From Protostelium mycophagum (lineage: Eukaryota; Evosea; Variosea; Protosteliida; Protosteliaceae), in the NCBI GenBank assembly GCA_002081555.1, contig MZNV01001320.1, positions 1 through 64,000 of the forward strand: DNA of 64,000 nucleotides, read 5' to 3'. Numbering within the stretch: position 1 is the first letter of the stretch; each line of letters opens with the position of its first letter. The position numbers were made by a program, and so were the translations under genes. Below are positions 27,891-38,548 of this stretch, one piece after another. The notes below the pieces were generated by a model. It was not told the origin of the DNA, made no database searches, and saw nothing but the letters and a program-made list of their open reading frames with translations.

Positions 27891-28571
27891 ATGAGAGTTC
27901 TTTCTACCATCCTCTTCCTCTGCCTTTCGCTGTACATAGTCCAGGCCCAGCTAGTTGTACCCTCAGTACACGATGATTGCCAGAGCAGTTGCCCCTCTTC
28001 TAACAGCACTTGTTGTGGATGCTGCGGCTCCGACAGTTTCTGTAGCGGAAATGCCATCTCAAGAAGGTGTTGCCCCGCAAATACTGGCTTCTGTGGTTGC
28101 ATATCCAACAGACGCAGCTGGTTGTACCCTCAGTACACGATGATTGCCAGAGCAGTTGCCCCTCTTCTAACAGCACTTGCTGTGGATGCTGCGGCTCCGA
28201 CAGTTTCTGTAGCGGAAATGCCATCTCAAGAAGGTGTTGCCCCGCAAATACTGGCTTCTGTGGTTGCATATCCAACAGAGCCTTCTGTTCGGGCTCCGTC
28301 TACAACTCAACCCACGTGTCTGGGTACAACACTTTCGGTGCCTGCTTCGACAGCTCTTCCGGTAAGACACCCACCCATCAGTGATGATTAATGACGTGTA
28401 GGTGCAACATGCACATACAACCCCAACCCCAACTTGTGGATCGTTTGTCCCGCTGGCTACTCTGCTTGTGAGTCCAACAGCTACTTCTCTTGCTGTGATG
28501 CCGGCTCTGTTTGCACCACAACTTCCGCCGATTCCTACCCAGTCTGCTCACCCAAGAACGCTTCCGCTTAG
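27891..28571 (+). CDS. Small secreted cysteine-rich protein with internal DNA duplication
   Basis: I do not recognise the family. The start at 27891 gives a signal peptide (MRVLSTILFLCLSLYIVQAQ), followed by a cysteine-dense segment (DDCQSSCPSSNSTCCGCCG, SFCSGN, RRCCPANTGFCGC). A 167-bp block (27948-28114) is repeated at 28115-28281. Because 167 is not a multiple of three, reading straight through shifts the second copy out of frame; splicing from one copy to the same point in the other restores it. After the repeat the frame reads AFCSGSVYNSTHVSGYNTFG, then an intron (about 28363-28401, ending gacgtgtag) and a last exon ATCTYNPNPNLWIVCPAGYS to SPKNASA. All of this is probably extracellular and disulphide-bonded. 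The end is followed by a short agcataaag duplication. Confidence 0.65.
27948..28281. repeat. 167-bp tandem duplication within the Cys-rich gene
   Basis: Two adjacent copies (27948-28114 and 28115-28281) are nearly identical, differing by only a few bases (for example cacttgttg versus cacttgctg), so the event is recent or the assembly is at fault. Each copy contains AAGAAG|GTGT (28061-28070 and 28228-28237). Confidence 0.85.
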
Positions 28572-30232
28572 AGCATAAAGAGCATAAAGATTGTCTTGAA
28601 TCGTAAACCAAACATTGTTTTTCTCATTTGTGGTATTTTGTCACGTGATCAGCGGGGGTTATGGTGGGATGTTCGGGGATGTTCCGTTGAATTTTCTGAG
28701 AAAAATCAGAGGTGACCAGACATCACAAGAGAGTCAGATTTTGAGCATTTTGCTACGTTTTTCTCCTCTGCGGACTGTACAGCGGGGTTTGTCGACGGAC
28801 TGGATGTCGACATGCCGCGGTCTTTGGGTGGGTCAGAAAAAAGGGTGTCATCACCGGTAAATTCATAAAAGACATGAAACCCACCAGACTTTTCGGCTTC
28901 TACAACGAGTCAACTTTATTTTCTGGAATGAAATCGTGTTCAACCTATTCTTGAAATTTCTTTGTGAAGAAATAACGTAAACAGTGTGCTTCTACAACGA
29001 AAGAAATAAAAGATTACTATTGCGGCAGGAATAAATGATTTTGGAGGATCCTTTTCTTTCGGACTACTTCCCACATCCAGTATACTTGCAGAGTGTACTC
29101 CGCATTGTTGTGTCGTTCTTCCTACTTCTTTTATTCTACAAATCCTAGGATTTGAATTTTTAATTTCGTGGGAAATTCGTTGCCTTTTTTGGTTTTCTTC
29201 TCTGCGGACTGTACAGCGGGGTTTGTCGACGGACTAGATGTCGACATGTTGCGGTCTTCGGGTGGGTCAGAAAAAAAGGGTGTCGTCACCGGTAAATTCA
29301 TATAAGACATGAAATCCACCAGACTCTTGGGCTTCTACAACGAGTCAACTTTATTTTCTGGAATGAAATCGTGTTCAACCTATTCTTCAAATTTCTTTGT
29401 GAAGAAATAACGTAAACAGTGTGCTTCTACAACGAAAGAATTAAAAATAATTACTATAGCGGCAGGAATAAATGATTTTGGCGGATCCTTTTCTTTCGGA
29501 CTACTTCCCACATCCAGTATACTTGCAGAGTGTACTCCGCATTGTTGTGTCGTTCTTCCTACTTCTTTTATTCTACAAATCCTAGGATTTGAAGTTTTTA
29601 ATCCTTTTTTTAATTCAAAATAAATTTTCGTCTTCTTGACAATTTTTGATTTTTTTTCAGAAAAAATTTCTGAAATTTTAAAAATAAAAGAATTCAATAT
29701 TTACTTTTCTTGATAGTCAGCTCCTTCATATTCTAGTACTTCAGACAGAAGGAGAATGGGGACAAGAACCTGCATCTTCTCAACTCTAATGTCTATGTGA
29801 TGTGGCCTTCTCTTAGGCGTGAATTGGATGAGGTGCGGCGTCTTTATCATAACTTTCGAAAAATTTTCTGGGTATTGTCATTCTAAATCAAACGATTATC
29901 GATGAACACAGACAAAGATGGAGTTTGAAAGAATGGTTTCAATATTCACGCCACTCACTTTTGGATTTCTAATAGACTGATGGGATCTGCTGCGAATGGA
30001 TCAAATTATGGGTGGACAAGATGGCTGACAAAGACATCACATGTCACATCGAATGCTCCATTCCTGTGTGTGCTTGTCATGATCACAGATCTTCCAGCTT
30101 TGATCGTATGGACCTGTGTGATTGATTCAGAGGGAAGATTGAGAGGTGTAATTGACTACGAAGGACGGTGTACAACTCAGAGCCGACAAAGTATATGGAG
30201 TGAATTGCGTTTATTGTTTGACGAGTTCAACT
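28572..30232. other. Gene-poor region with tandem repeat and weak coding traces
   Basis: A direct repeat of about 400 bp fills 28758-29592. Its minus strand reads as protein-like segments (GGFHVFYEFTGDD, MSTSSPSTNPAVQSAE, EVGRTTQQCGVHSAS), but I cannot build a gene. From 29730 to 30246 the plus strand also has protein-like pieces (LRRELDEVRRLYHNFRKIF, HRQRWSLKEWFQYSRHS and an open frame from 29980) that do not join by evident splicing. They may be a decayed gene. Nothing else is supported. Confidence 0.45.
28758..29592. repeat. About 400-bp direct tandem repeat
   Basis: Copy 1 spans about 28758-29155 and copy 2 about 29192-29592, offset 434-437 bp, with high identity and a few small indels. 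Each copy includes two TCTACAAC octamers (28900, 28991; 29334, 29425). The roughly 40-bp spacer and the absence of any coding body between the copies argue for a local tandem duplication. Confidence 0.85.
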
Positions 30233-33200
30233 TTAAGCAAGAATAGGTAACTCGGTCATTCTGAGGTATCCTGCACCGAAAGGAATCATCTCAAACTCCT
30301 TTAATTCTCCAATGGGGTGGACTGGACTCTGAAGGTATTCAGAATCCCAGATCGTCTTTTTGCAAACATTGCGGCTTGCCGCGCCACGAAGGCTCAAAAT
30401 ATGGAAATCCGTTCGATAGTTCACCTTGGGGGGAACTACGGCGGCATTTCTGTCGGTGCCCCAAGTGATGGGTGCAAACTTGGCCTTCACCTTCACTGGA
30501 GTATTCAAAGAGAAGGGCTTGTCTCCAACTTTGCCCTTGGATATGTCAGCCTTAAAAAAAATCATAAAATTTGTGCAGAAAACCCTTTTCGCATTTTCTA
30601 TGCGATTTGCGGCTTTGCCGCAAATACAAGACACAACCCGACGCATTCGAATCATTTGCGTCGCTTACGCTGTATTCGAACTGGAGTGACTTGTCCAAAT
30701 TGCTCTTGTCCAACTGAATTCCCCAGCCGAATGACATCTCAGGCGTGATCTCGTAATCATACGAGTTCATGTAGTAGTGTGCTGTCTGCTTCATCTTTTG
30801 GCCGATAGGAAGAGAGTACAGGATGGGTCCTCTATAGATAGACACGGCACCTGTCGGTGTCACTATTGCCCTCTCTATGTGACATACCGTTGAAGCGCTC
30901 GACAATGCGGAATTTGAAGTTGAATTTGACTTGGACAGTCGTGACGGCGCCTCCCTTGACGTCCACCTTCGTTGGTAAAGACATTGAAAACAGGTGATCA
31001 AGATATTATAAAAATGGTCAAAGTCAAAGGACGAACCTTGGCTTCAGTTCCAGCAGCAGCAGTCTTCACGGTGCTCATGTTGATGGTGATTTGGGTGTCA
31101 TCAGCCCATGTCGGCATCCTGATATAGAAGGGAAAGTCTTTAGCGGCCTTGATGGTGAAGCTAATCACGTCCTCGAAAGGATACTGAGTCTGTGACGTGA
31201 TGGAAATGTCATTTCCATTTACGTTGGTCCTGTACGAGTTATGATTAACTTGAAGATAATCTTTACTTGAGGGTAGAAGGACCAAAAGTGGCCGCAATGA
31301 TGCCATTGTCTTGTGTCTATAGAAATGAGCGAGTTGAGTGATGTATGTGTGGCACCTTTAAGAACATGTGGGACACGTATTTGGGCCATCCATTGACAAA
31401 GTTGGCGGTACAGCATCCGAACCAAGGTGCCAGGCCGAAGACATTTGCGTCTGCACCATCTGACAGGTAGATCCAAGATGACAATCTGGCCGAAGAGATC
31501 TCATTGCTCTGCAGATGTCATCAAAATGATAATGATGATGGGTTGGGTCACCTGTTGTAGATAGACATGAGCCCACATGTCATCGGTGGTGGATGCGGGC
31601 ATCGCATTAAACGCGAGGGACTCAATTCTGTCCGCCATCGCGGACAAACCGGTGTGTCCATACATGAATACGTAAGAGTAGAGTGTCTCTACAACGGTGC
31701 AAGTCTCAGCACCTGATCATGATCAATCATCATGTCAAAAATGGATGTTCATACCTTGCGAAGGGTTGAGACCGGCAAGATGCTCGGAGCATCTATTTTT
31801 ATCAGTAAGAAATCATATAATCAATAATAATTAATTAAATAAAATTTACGTGTGGATACCGGAGGCCATGCTGTGGTACTTGTCGACAATGTTCATTCTG
31901 TCGACCGTCGAAGCGTACTGCTCGTCCGTGGGTTCGTATCTGTGAGGATGAGTCCATCGAAAGGTGAACCTTCACGAACCTTGACCAGACTGCCGAACTC
32001 TTCATGGCTTGTCCCACATTAACACCATGAGTCCAGAGCCCCATGCATGATCCATTGCATGCTCCCTGGAAGAATAAATCATGTTGAGCATGTTTTCAAT
32101 CTTCTTACATGAGGGAATTTAATACCACCGAATTGGTCTCCTCTATCTTGGAAAAAGTGGAGCCAATCAACTCCTTGGGAGTGGACGATGGAGGCAAAGT
32201 TCATGAGGAATTCCTGTCTTCCACGTGGATAGTTATCGTACATCCAAAAGATAGAATAAAGAAGGTCTTGGTAACGGAACTGCATGAGATCAGAGCGGAA
32301 AATGGATGATCACGATCCACCTGTCCCCACTCAAACAAAGGGTTGGTGAGCAGCTTGGCTCTCTGAACAGTGAAATACTTCCACATGGAGTCCACGATCT
32401 GCATGTCTTAATATGATGAATCTTGAAAAGACCTACGGCAGGCGCGAAAGAAGGATTAAGCTCGGCGTATTGGATCAGTGCCATCAGCAGAGGCATCCTG
32501 CAACTCTTTAGAACCTCCTCGAATTATATAAACATTTACTTGGGCCATGCGTCCTTATCATCTCCGTACCATCCTTCCTTTGTCTGGCTTTTGATAATGT
32601 ATTGGATGTAACGATCTACTTGTGCTGTTGTGGCGGCATCCTTGGTGAGGTAAGCAGTGGGTACCATTCCGTTCAACCAATAAGGAACTCTCTCTCCATA
32701 CTTTCCAATGTTGTCGCCTGTCTTTCCACCGATCCAAGAAGAATTAGCGATGTCAGCCCAAAACTGAGTGTGTCAGATGACTCATGTCTTTGGTTGTACC
32801 TCAGAGAGGTGACCTCCAAGTCCTGTGGCTTGTATTTTTAATTGGTTGAATAGCCATCCTGTTGGTTTCACGTCTCCTGTCTTGAAAGCAGAGTATTTGA
32901 GTGGCTTCAACTTCTTCTCAACTGCACATGTGAATACCGGATCGAAAATGCATGGAATATCAATACCTTTCACGCCCATGGTCATGCAGGGATTTCCTGA
33001 CACGGCTTTGAGTTCATTTTTCAGCCAGCATAAGGATTGAGTTCCACATGCTCCTCCAGGTGTTTTGATTACCCATGCAACACAACCTGTAAAATGATCA
33101 GCATCAGAAATTCCAATCCTGACGAACTTTCTCGCTGATTGCAAAGAGCTTGACAGTCTTCAGGTTTCGCTGTTTGTTTGAGCACCGTGGGCATATTAGG

Positions 33201-33284
33201 GAGGTCGCCATATGGGCGGTCGAGTCCCGCCTCGTAGGCGACAGAAATCGCCAAGAGACACGAGATGAAAAAGAGTCCTCTCAT
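30233..33284 (-). CDS. Secreted PAN-domain plus GH127-like (DUF1680) glycoside hydrolase
   Basis: The start at 33284 gives a signal peptide (MRGLFFISCLLAISVAYEAG). An apple/PAN-like module follows with KPEDCQALC, GCVAWVIKTPGGACGTQSLCWLKNE and PCMTMG. The rest matches the DUF1680/GH127 (beta-L-arabinofuranosidase-like) fold: YWLNGMVPTAYL, RYIQYIIKSQTKEGWYGD, THGVNVGQAMKSSAVW, the signature GTETCTVVETLYSY and FNAMPASTTDDMWAHVYLQQ, then a beta-rich tail (VISFTIKAAKDFPFYIRMP, FGWGIQLDKSNLDKS, YLRMTELPILA). It probably acts outside the cell or in food vacuoles on arabinose-containing polysaccharide; the substrate is inferred from family only. The catalytic cysteines of true GH127 were not verified. 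Many short introns; one contains a perfect hairpin (30607-30623). Confidence 0.8.
30607..30623. repeat. Intronic hairpin
   Basis: TTGCGGC-TTT-GCCGCAA, perfect 7-bp arms, lies in an intron of the GH127-like gene and is a member of the dispersed hairpin family. Confidence 0.75.
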
Positions 33285-33865
33285 GTTGGTGTTTTGGTGA
33301 TTGTGATCTGTTTTACAGACAAACCGGCAAGATGGGGATGTCAGAATTTGAAATCATTCTTCCATTTCTACGCGGCAACTGACGTGACATCAACGTTGCG
33401 GCCAACAAACGTCAATGGAATCTTCTGTCGGCGGTTATCATGATACACAGGTGTTCTAAAACTATTCTTCGCCCACCTTTTTTATCAGAGAAATGTCGCT
33501 CGCTAAGTCGAACTGCCAAAAATTTCAGGCCCTTTGCAAGAACAACTCACTTACAAATGGGATTGGTAAATTCTCCAAACACGTGAAGCTTTTACGGTTT
33601 GATAACTCAAAATTCACGGTTATAATAGAGATGTGGCTGATCTATACTGGATATCTATAATGATCACGGTGGTGAACTTTACGCCATATCTTCTATTGTC
33701 ATCGTCATTGCCTCCTTCGATATTCTCGGCCACTGCGTGAGATCGACCCTTTTGGCGGGAACGGTCTGAAACTTTATGATGATGAGAATTTTGGAATGTA
33801 AGTAATTAAACCATCGATATTTATATGAGGCTTGTGTCATTAGAAGAGTCCGGCAGCTAGACACC
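33285..33865. other. Intergenic region upstream of GH127-like gene
   Basis: It should contain the promoter of the GH127-like gene and the 3' UTR of the next gene. A 61-codon minus-strand frame (33679-33864) is protein-like in part (FQTVPAKRVDLTQWPRISKE) but has no relative I know and no clear splice partners, so I do not call it. Confidence 0.45.
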
Positions 33866-35242
33866 TTAAAGATCCAACTTTATTCCTCTCTCAAAGTTAC
33901 TAAATATAGCCCGATTGAATCCCTCCTTATTTTCGTGGTATATCCCGTGTCCCGAGCCACTAAAGACTACGTACTCTGCTGGCTTCAGTATGTCTCTCAA
34001 TATCTCTGAGTTGACATGCTTCACCAGCTTGTCTTGATCTCCCGTCATGATGAGGATGGGAATACCTGAGATGTCAGTGAAGTTCGACCAGAGATATATC
34101 TCACCGGAGTTTCTGATGTCATTCAGCCTGGATTCAGACATGTAATGAGTTTGCACAGCTGCATATTGTCCCAAAAAGCAATTCAACCTGGATCATTAGA
34201 CATTCTAATGGATGTGGAGAACGATGACCATGAAAAAAAAACTGATGAAAATGGTAACAATGATGGATGACGTCTCACCTTGGTTTTCCGTCTAATCTAT
34301 TCCTCTCAAACGACATTTTCCACGCCTTTTCAAAATTCTCAGGGTCCTCCAGAAACTTCTTCGAAATTTAAATAAATGAAAAACACATTGCATCTGAACA
34401 TTACATCTGAGTACTCTAATGTGAGGGTGGTCTTTGCATTTTCTTCTGGATCGCTGATGATCATTGCGCTCAATAAACCGTATATGCCTCTCCACTGCAA
34501 TAATTTAATATTGTTCGAGGTCATTCTACTTCTACACAAATGAGCCGTACGACTTTAGTCATCACAGCAAAGCCGAACAAAACACAAATATTGTTGGCAA
34601 AGCACTTTCACAAATCTGATCTCCAAAAGTACATACTGGGGTGAATGCGGTTCGGCCGCCACTATGTGTGCACGCCAAACAGAGTGAAAGTAACCGAGGT
34701 CTTTCAAATGATGAATCAGGGACTGTCAGAATGTGTGCTAGTTCTTGAGAGATCATGCCACCTGATGTAATTTAGAACTCAATGTAAAGATGGGATGGGA
34801 ATACCCATGGAGATTCCGACAATGTGCACGGACTCCCATTTAAGATGTTTCAAGAGCTCGAATGCATCCTGCGCCATCATAGAGGTTGTGTATCTTTTTC
34901 GATGAGCCATCTTAACGGCTCATGATCGATCATACCTTCCGGATGGTGTTTCTGATTGCGCACAGCCACGATTATCAAATACGCATATCTGGTAGTCATC
35001 GTTGAACATATCATCCGTTTCATTTTGGGGATACATATCAGTCGGTTGTACCTTTCGAAAAGCATTCACCTTCCAAATTAGAGATCATACTGGGAATCTG
35101 ATGTGCTCACTTGCGGTCTCCAGCCGCGATGAGAAGTGACAAAGCCTCTAACAAACAGAACTTTGTTTTTTCCCGTGCCATGTGTTTGGTAATATATTTG
35201 ACAAGGCACTCCTCTCGATTCTCCCACTTTTAATAACGGCAT
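33866..35242 (-). CDS. Alpha/beta-hydrolase fold protein
   Basis: This is a serine hydrolase of unknown substrate. The start at 35242 gives MPLLKVGESRGVPCQIYYQ; an exon further upstream (Met at 35373) is possible. Visible core: KVLFVRGFVTSHRGWRPQ (first strand), CVFDNRGCG (strand 4), HIVGISMGGMISQELA with nucleophile elbow GISMGG, IPILIMTGDQDKLV with the acidic residue, and GSGHGIYHE with the catalytic histidine. The order matches the family and the length (about 330 residues) is usual. Stop at 33866 after ERGIKLDL. The oxyanion strand reads RGF where many relatives have HG. No signal peptide or membrane segment is seen. Introns are short, with ordinary GT-AG ends. Confidence 0.78.
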
Positions 35243-35506
35243 GATGAGATGTGCAGTTCTGGAATCGATTTCCGGAAAAATGCGAACAAACCCTCAAGGA
35301 TTTCTATTCTACAATTATCACTTGATGCAAGTGGTGGCCCTCTCCGCATTTCGAGGTCACTTTCTTTAGCCATCATCGGATGGACATTCAAATCTCGAAA
35401 ATAAAACGACACAAAGCACCCCCAGAAAACCTGATGAGTTTCATTTTTACAATCTCGAGTTTATCTCACGTTGAGGTTGTTTATAAATAAGTGTTCCGTG
35501 ATGCAC

Positions 35507-36878
35507 TACCGTGCCCCCTTCTTTGCCCGCCTTCTGCTGGTGTCTTGTTCGTTTGAACTCAATTCTGATGAGGAAAGATTTACAATTTCACATTTCATGC
35601 TCTCAATTTTGTCCAATAAGTCGCTCATCTACAATCAATCAATTTATTTTTTTTATTATTTTTTATGGGTTTTCCGATTATATTACAGTAATGAGTCTGA
35701 ACCTTTACAAAGATCACGCTTGCATACCGCAGTTTTTCGTGGTTACTACCGCAGTTTTTCGCAACTCCCGGATTTGTCACAACATTTTTTTAAAAATTGT
35801 TATTGACGAAAAAAAGATAAATTACCTTGTGATCGCTTTTCGTCAGCTCACTCTCGTATTCTTTGACGTATTTCACCAGTTGCATCCTCTCATTGTATAA
35901 CCTCTTCACGACTATTACATTTAATTCTACTCATCTTGACATGTGATGAATATCCTCTTTACAGGACAGAATCTGTTGCGAAACAACGGCATAGACACAA
36001 AACCTAGAGATTTTATATTGCCGTAGATCCATCACAGGCTCATCAAGCCTTGGTGACAAAGTCGCACGATATACGATGGAGCTGCAAAAATTCACCACAA
36101 AGGGCGAGTAGATCACCAGCATCTCTGACACACTCCAAACGAAAAAATAATATAAATAGACAAAAACTCACTCTTCTTCAACTTGTCGTACTTCTCCCTG
36201 AATTGGACATATTCAGACTCCGTCTGATCTGATAGAGGTGTCTTCGTTCCATTTTGATCACTCATCGCGAATGATGATGTCGCCTCAAATACATTCTTCT
36301 CTCTCTCCCTCTTTAGTTTCTTCTCAAGATCCTCGCATCGTTCCTTCAACTTTTTGTTCTCATTGTCTATTGCTGGAGAATGATCAGGAGATTATGTGGA
36401 AAATGATGATCTCACCTCTCTGAAGAGTTTCAAAATTTTTGAGATCGACAACATATGTGCTGTTCCGCTCTTCTGTTTCCTCGAGTATGTCTTGCAGTCT
36501 TTGTATTGTGTATCTGGCATCTAATAATTCGACCCTTTGCCTCTCAACCAACCGATCTTTCTCCTCGCATTCTCTTTGCAGAAATACCACCCTGCCTCTA
36601 TCTGGCGTCTTTACACTGAATAAGTTCAGAATCATCTTAAAGCTCGATTCGCCACCTTTTCGCCAGATCTTTAAATTGTTCTGCCTCTACTGAAAGTCTA
36701 TTGATGGCCTCAAGATACTGATTGTTTTCTGTTTTTAAGCTGGGAGAATCAGCTAAAGATTAAGTTGTCGAATATGCCTATTGATTTCTTCCAATAATGA
36801 TTCATGTTCTTCATTGACATGTCCATATTGCCCCCTGACGGTGCGGTTTGTGTGCAGCAACCGTGTTGGTGCCTCCAT
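35507..36878 (-). CDS. Coiled-coil protein of unknown function
   Basis: I do not recognise the family. The start at 36878 gives MEAPTRLLHTNRTVRGQYG, then HESLLEEINRHIRQL and later exons ENNQYLEAINRLSVEAEQF, ECEEKDRLVERQRVELL, YTIQRLQDILEETEE, ENKKLKERCEDLEKKLKRE and VQFREKYDKLKK. These have heptad spacing of Leu/Ile/Val and are rich in Glu, Lys and Arg, so most of the protein should form a parallel coiled coil. Later exons read DLLALCGEFLQLHRISCDF, RLYNERMQLVKYVKEYESEL and a basic tail RRRAKKGAR. It is divergent from the TPX2-like gene, with 142 bp between start codons, so shared cell-cycle control is possible but only inferred. Confidence 0.65.
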
Positions 36879-37020
36879 TTGTATCAACGGCTTTTGGCGC
36901 CATCAAAATGATTTGCCACTTTTTTATTTGTTGAAAAAGTAAAATTATTCTACAACGATAAAAATCCGTTTCGCGCCAAATTCAACATTTGAGAAACATT
37001 TGAATGCATAAAGAGGGATG
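36879..37020. promoter_or_regulatory. Short divergent promoter region
   Basis: Only 142 bp separate the start codons of the coiled-coil gene (minus) and the TPX2-like gene (plus). It contains one TCTACAAC octamer (about 36950) and the palindromic word tttgaatg/cattt remnants. No TATA box is convincing. Confidence 0.45.
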
Positions 37021-38305
37021 AATCGATCTTCTCCAAATGTTTTGAGGACAGAAGACGATCCAGTGGACGATTTTGCTGACGACGCTTTTCAATTCGATGC
37101 TCCACAATGGGTCGATTTAGTCCTTGATGCAGAATTAACTAAAAGTTATACTCAAATCGAAGGGTAATCCGATGATCTCTGAACCTAATCTCACCTATTT
37201 CAGTGCTGATGAGTGGTTTTCACAGAGTCACATGTAGGTTGCATTATATCACCTCCACTGAGTATTCAAGATTACACGAGAGTGCAGATTTTAGAGAATC
37301 TCTGCTCAGTCGCAAGACACCCATCATAGAACCAATTCGACGGAGTGGAATACAGTCGAGACAACCTATGAGAATCTCCAAGACCTTGGTAAGAGATCGA
37401 TGAAAATCCAACTCATTATTTTAGGAGTTTGGCGAAGAGCCAGCAATTAAGGCTACAAAAGAGGATAAAAAGGTAAGATTTGTTTTAAGGTGAATTAAGG
37501 AGGTGTACATACCTCTTTGTTCTGCTTCAGATGAACATGTTTTATGTGAAATCTTCAAAACAAAGAGTGTCGTCTTTTGAAGGATCATTGAATCGTGCAG
37601 AACGAATCACCAGTCAATGCAACACAGAAGCCAGCGCCGAGAAGAGCTCCAGCACGAATAGGTGCTCACAACAGCTGATTCTAAACTGAATCTCTGTAGA
37701 AGTGACTCATGAACAAGAATGTTCTCCAACGACAAACAAATCACCGATAACGCTAAATCAGCAAAAGAACCAGAAGACGATTACATTACAGATCGCAACA
37801 AAAGAGAACAGCGGAAAGAATCGGATACAGACTAAAGTTCCTCCAAAGAAACCCTTGCAGCCATCGAACAAAACAAAAACAGACATAGTAAGACCAAAGA
37901 CATCATCCTGTATCTTGTCGTTGGTGTCTTTATTTCACAGTTTTTCATCACCCATGGTAGTAGCATGAAGACATCTAAGAGTTTGCAGAGTCGGGACGTT
38001 GCGTTTGAAGAAGAGATCCTGGCTATGTTAGGTATGAGTTGAATTGGATTCACATGATGTGATTAAAACATGATACATTCACAGCTGAACATAACAAGAA
38101 GCACAAACCAAAGTCGACCTATGAGCCAAGAAAATATTCTACACGTGATATCCGCATGGTGATTCATCGACATAATGATCTGTTCCTGATTGATGGTAAA
38201 CAGTGGGAGGACCACAGCGGCAAGAAATGGAACGAATGTAGCCCATCAGAGAAAGAAGAGGCGAATGAATGGATATCTCATCGAAAAACGAACCAGTTAA
38301 CATAA
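37021..38305 (+). CDS. TPX2-like microtubule/spindle protein
   Basis: TPX2 nucleates spindle microtubules and activates Aurora A. The start at 37021 gives MNRSSPNVLRTEDDPVDDF, then FQFDAPQWVDLVLDAEL and ADEWFSQSH, which parallel the YSYDAP...F and WF Aurora-binding pieces at the N-terminus of TPX2. Then come SRKTPIIEPIRRSG and a basic, Pro/Gln/Thr-rich linker (QKPAPRRAPARI, TKVPPKKPLQPSNKTK). The C-terminal block EEEILAMLAEHNKKHKPKS, TYEPRKYSTRDIRMV and KQWEDHSGKKWNECSP resembles the conserved central part of plant and protist TPX2. At about 240 residues it is much shorter than animal TPX2 (about 750), lacking most of the C-terminal repeats. I inferred the intron ending at the acceptor gtgcag before AACGAATC because it keeps one frame open throughout. 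Confidence 0.6.
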
Positions 38306-38548
38306 CAAACAAAGATATATGATGTCTTTTGGCATCATGGTGCATGTACATGGACGCTGCGGCGGAGAGATAAATGTGGACAAAATTGAAATTTATTGTC
38401 GGAATTTGTTGTAGAGGAGGTTAGATTACGTAGGAATCTCGATGAGAAAAGATGTTGATCTCCGCGACGACTGCTAAAAACACGACGGATGGGAAACGCA
38501 CAAGGCACAGAGTCAGTATAGACTGTCGTAAGAAGGGAATATTCTGAT

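Noticed and set aside
27891-28571. Cys-rich secreted protein as a toxin
   Set aside because: High cysteine and a signal peptide alone do not support a toxin call; there is no family match.
28758-29592. Pair of about 400-bp direct repeats as possible LTRs
   Set aside because: Only about 40 bp separate them, with no internal coding region and no primer-binding or polypurine signals; a local tandem duplication is simpler.
33679-33864. 61-codon minus-strand frame between two genes
   Set aside because: It has a protein-like tail but no relative, no convincing start context and no splice partner.
38489-38518. Upstream Met (MGNAQGTES) as start of the F-box/Rab gene
   Set aside because: It meets a stop after ten codons, and the only donor nearby does not give the F-box frame; the Met at 38549 is in frame directly.
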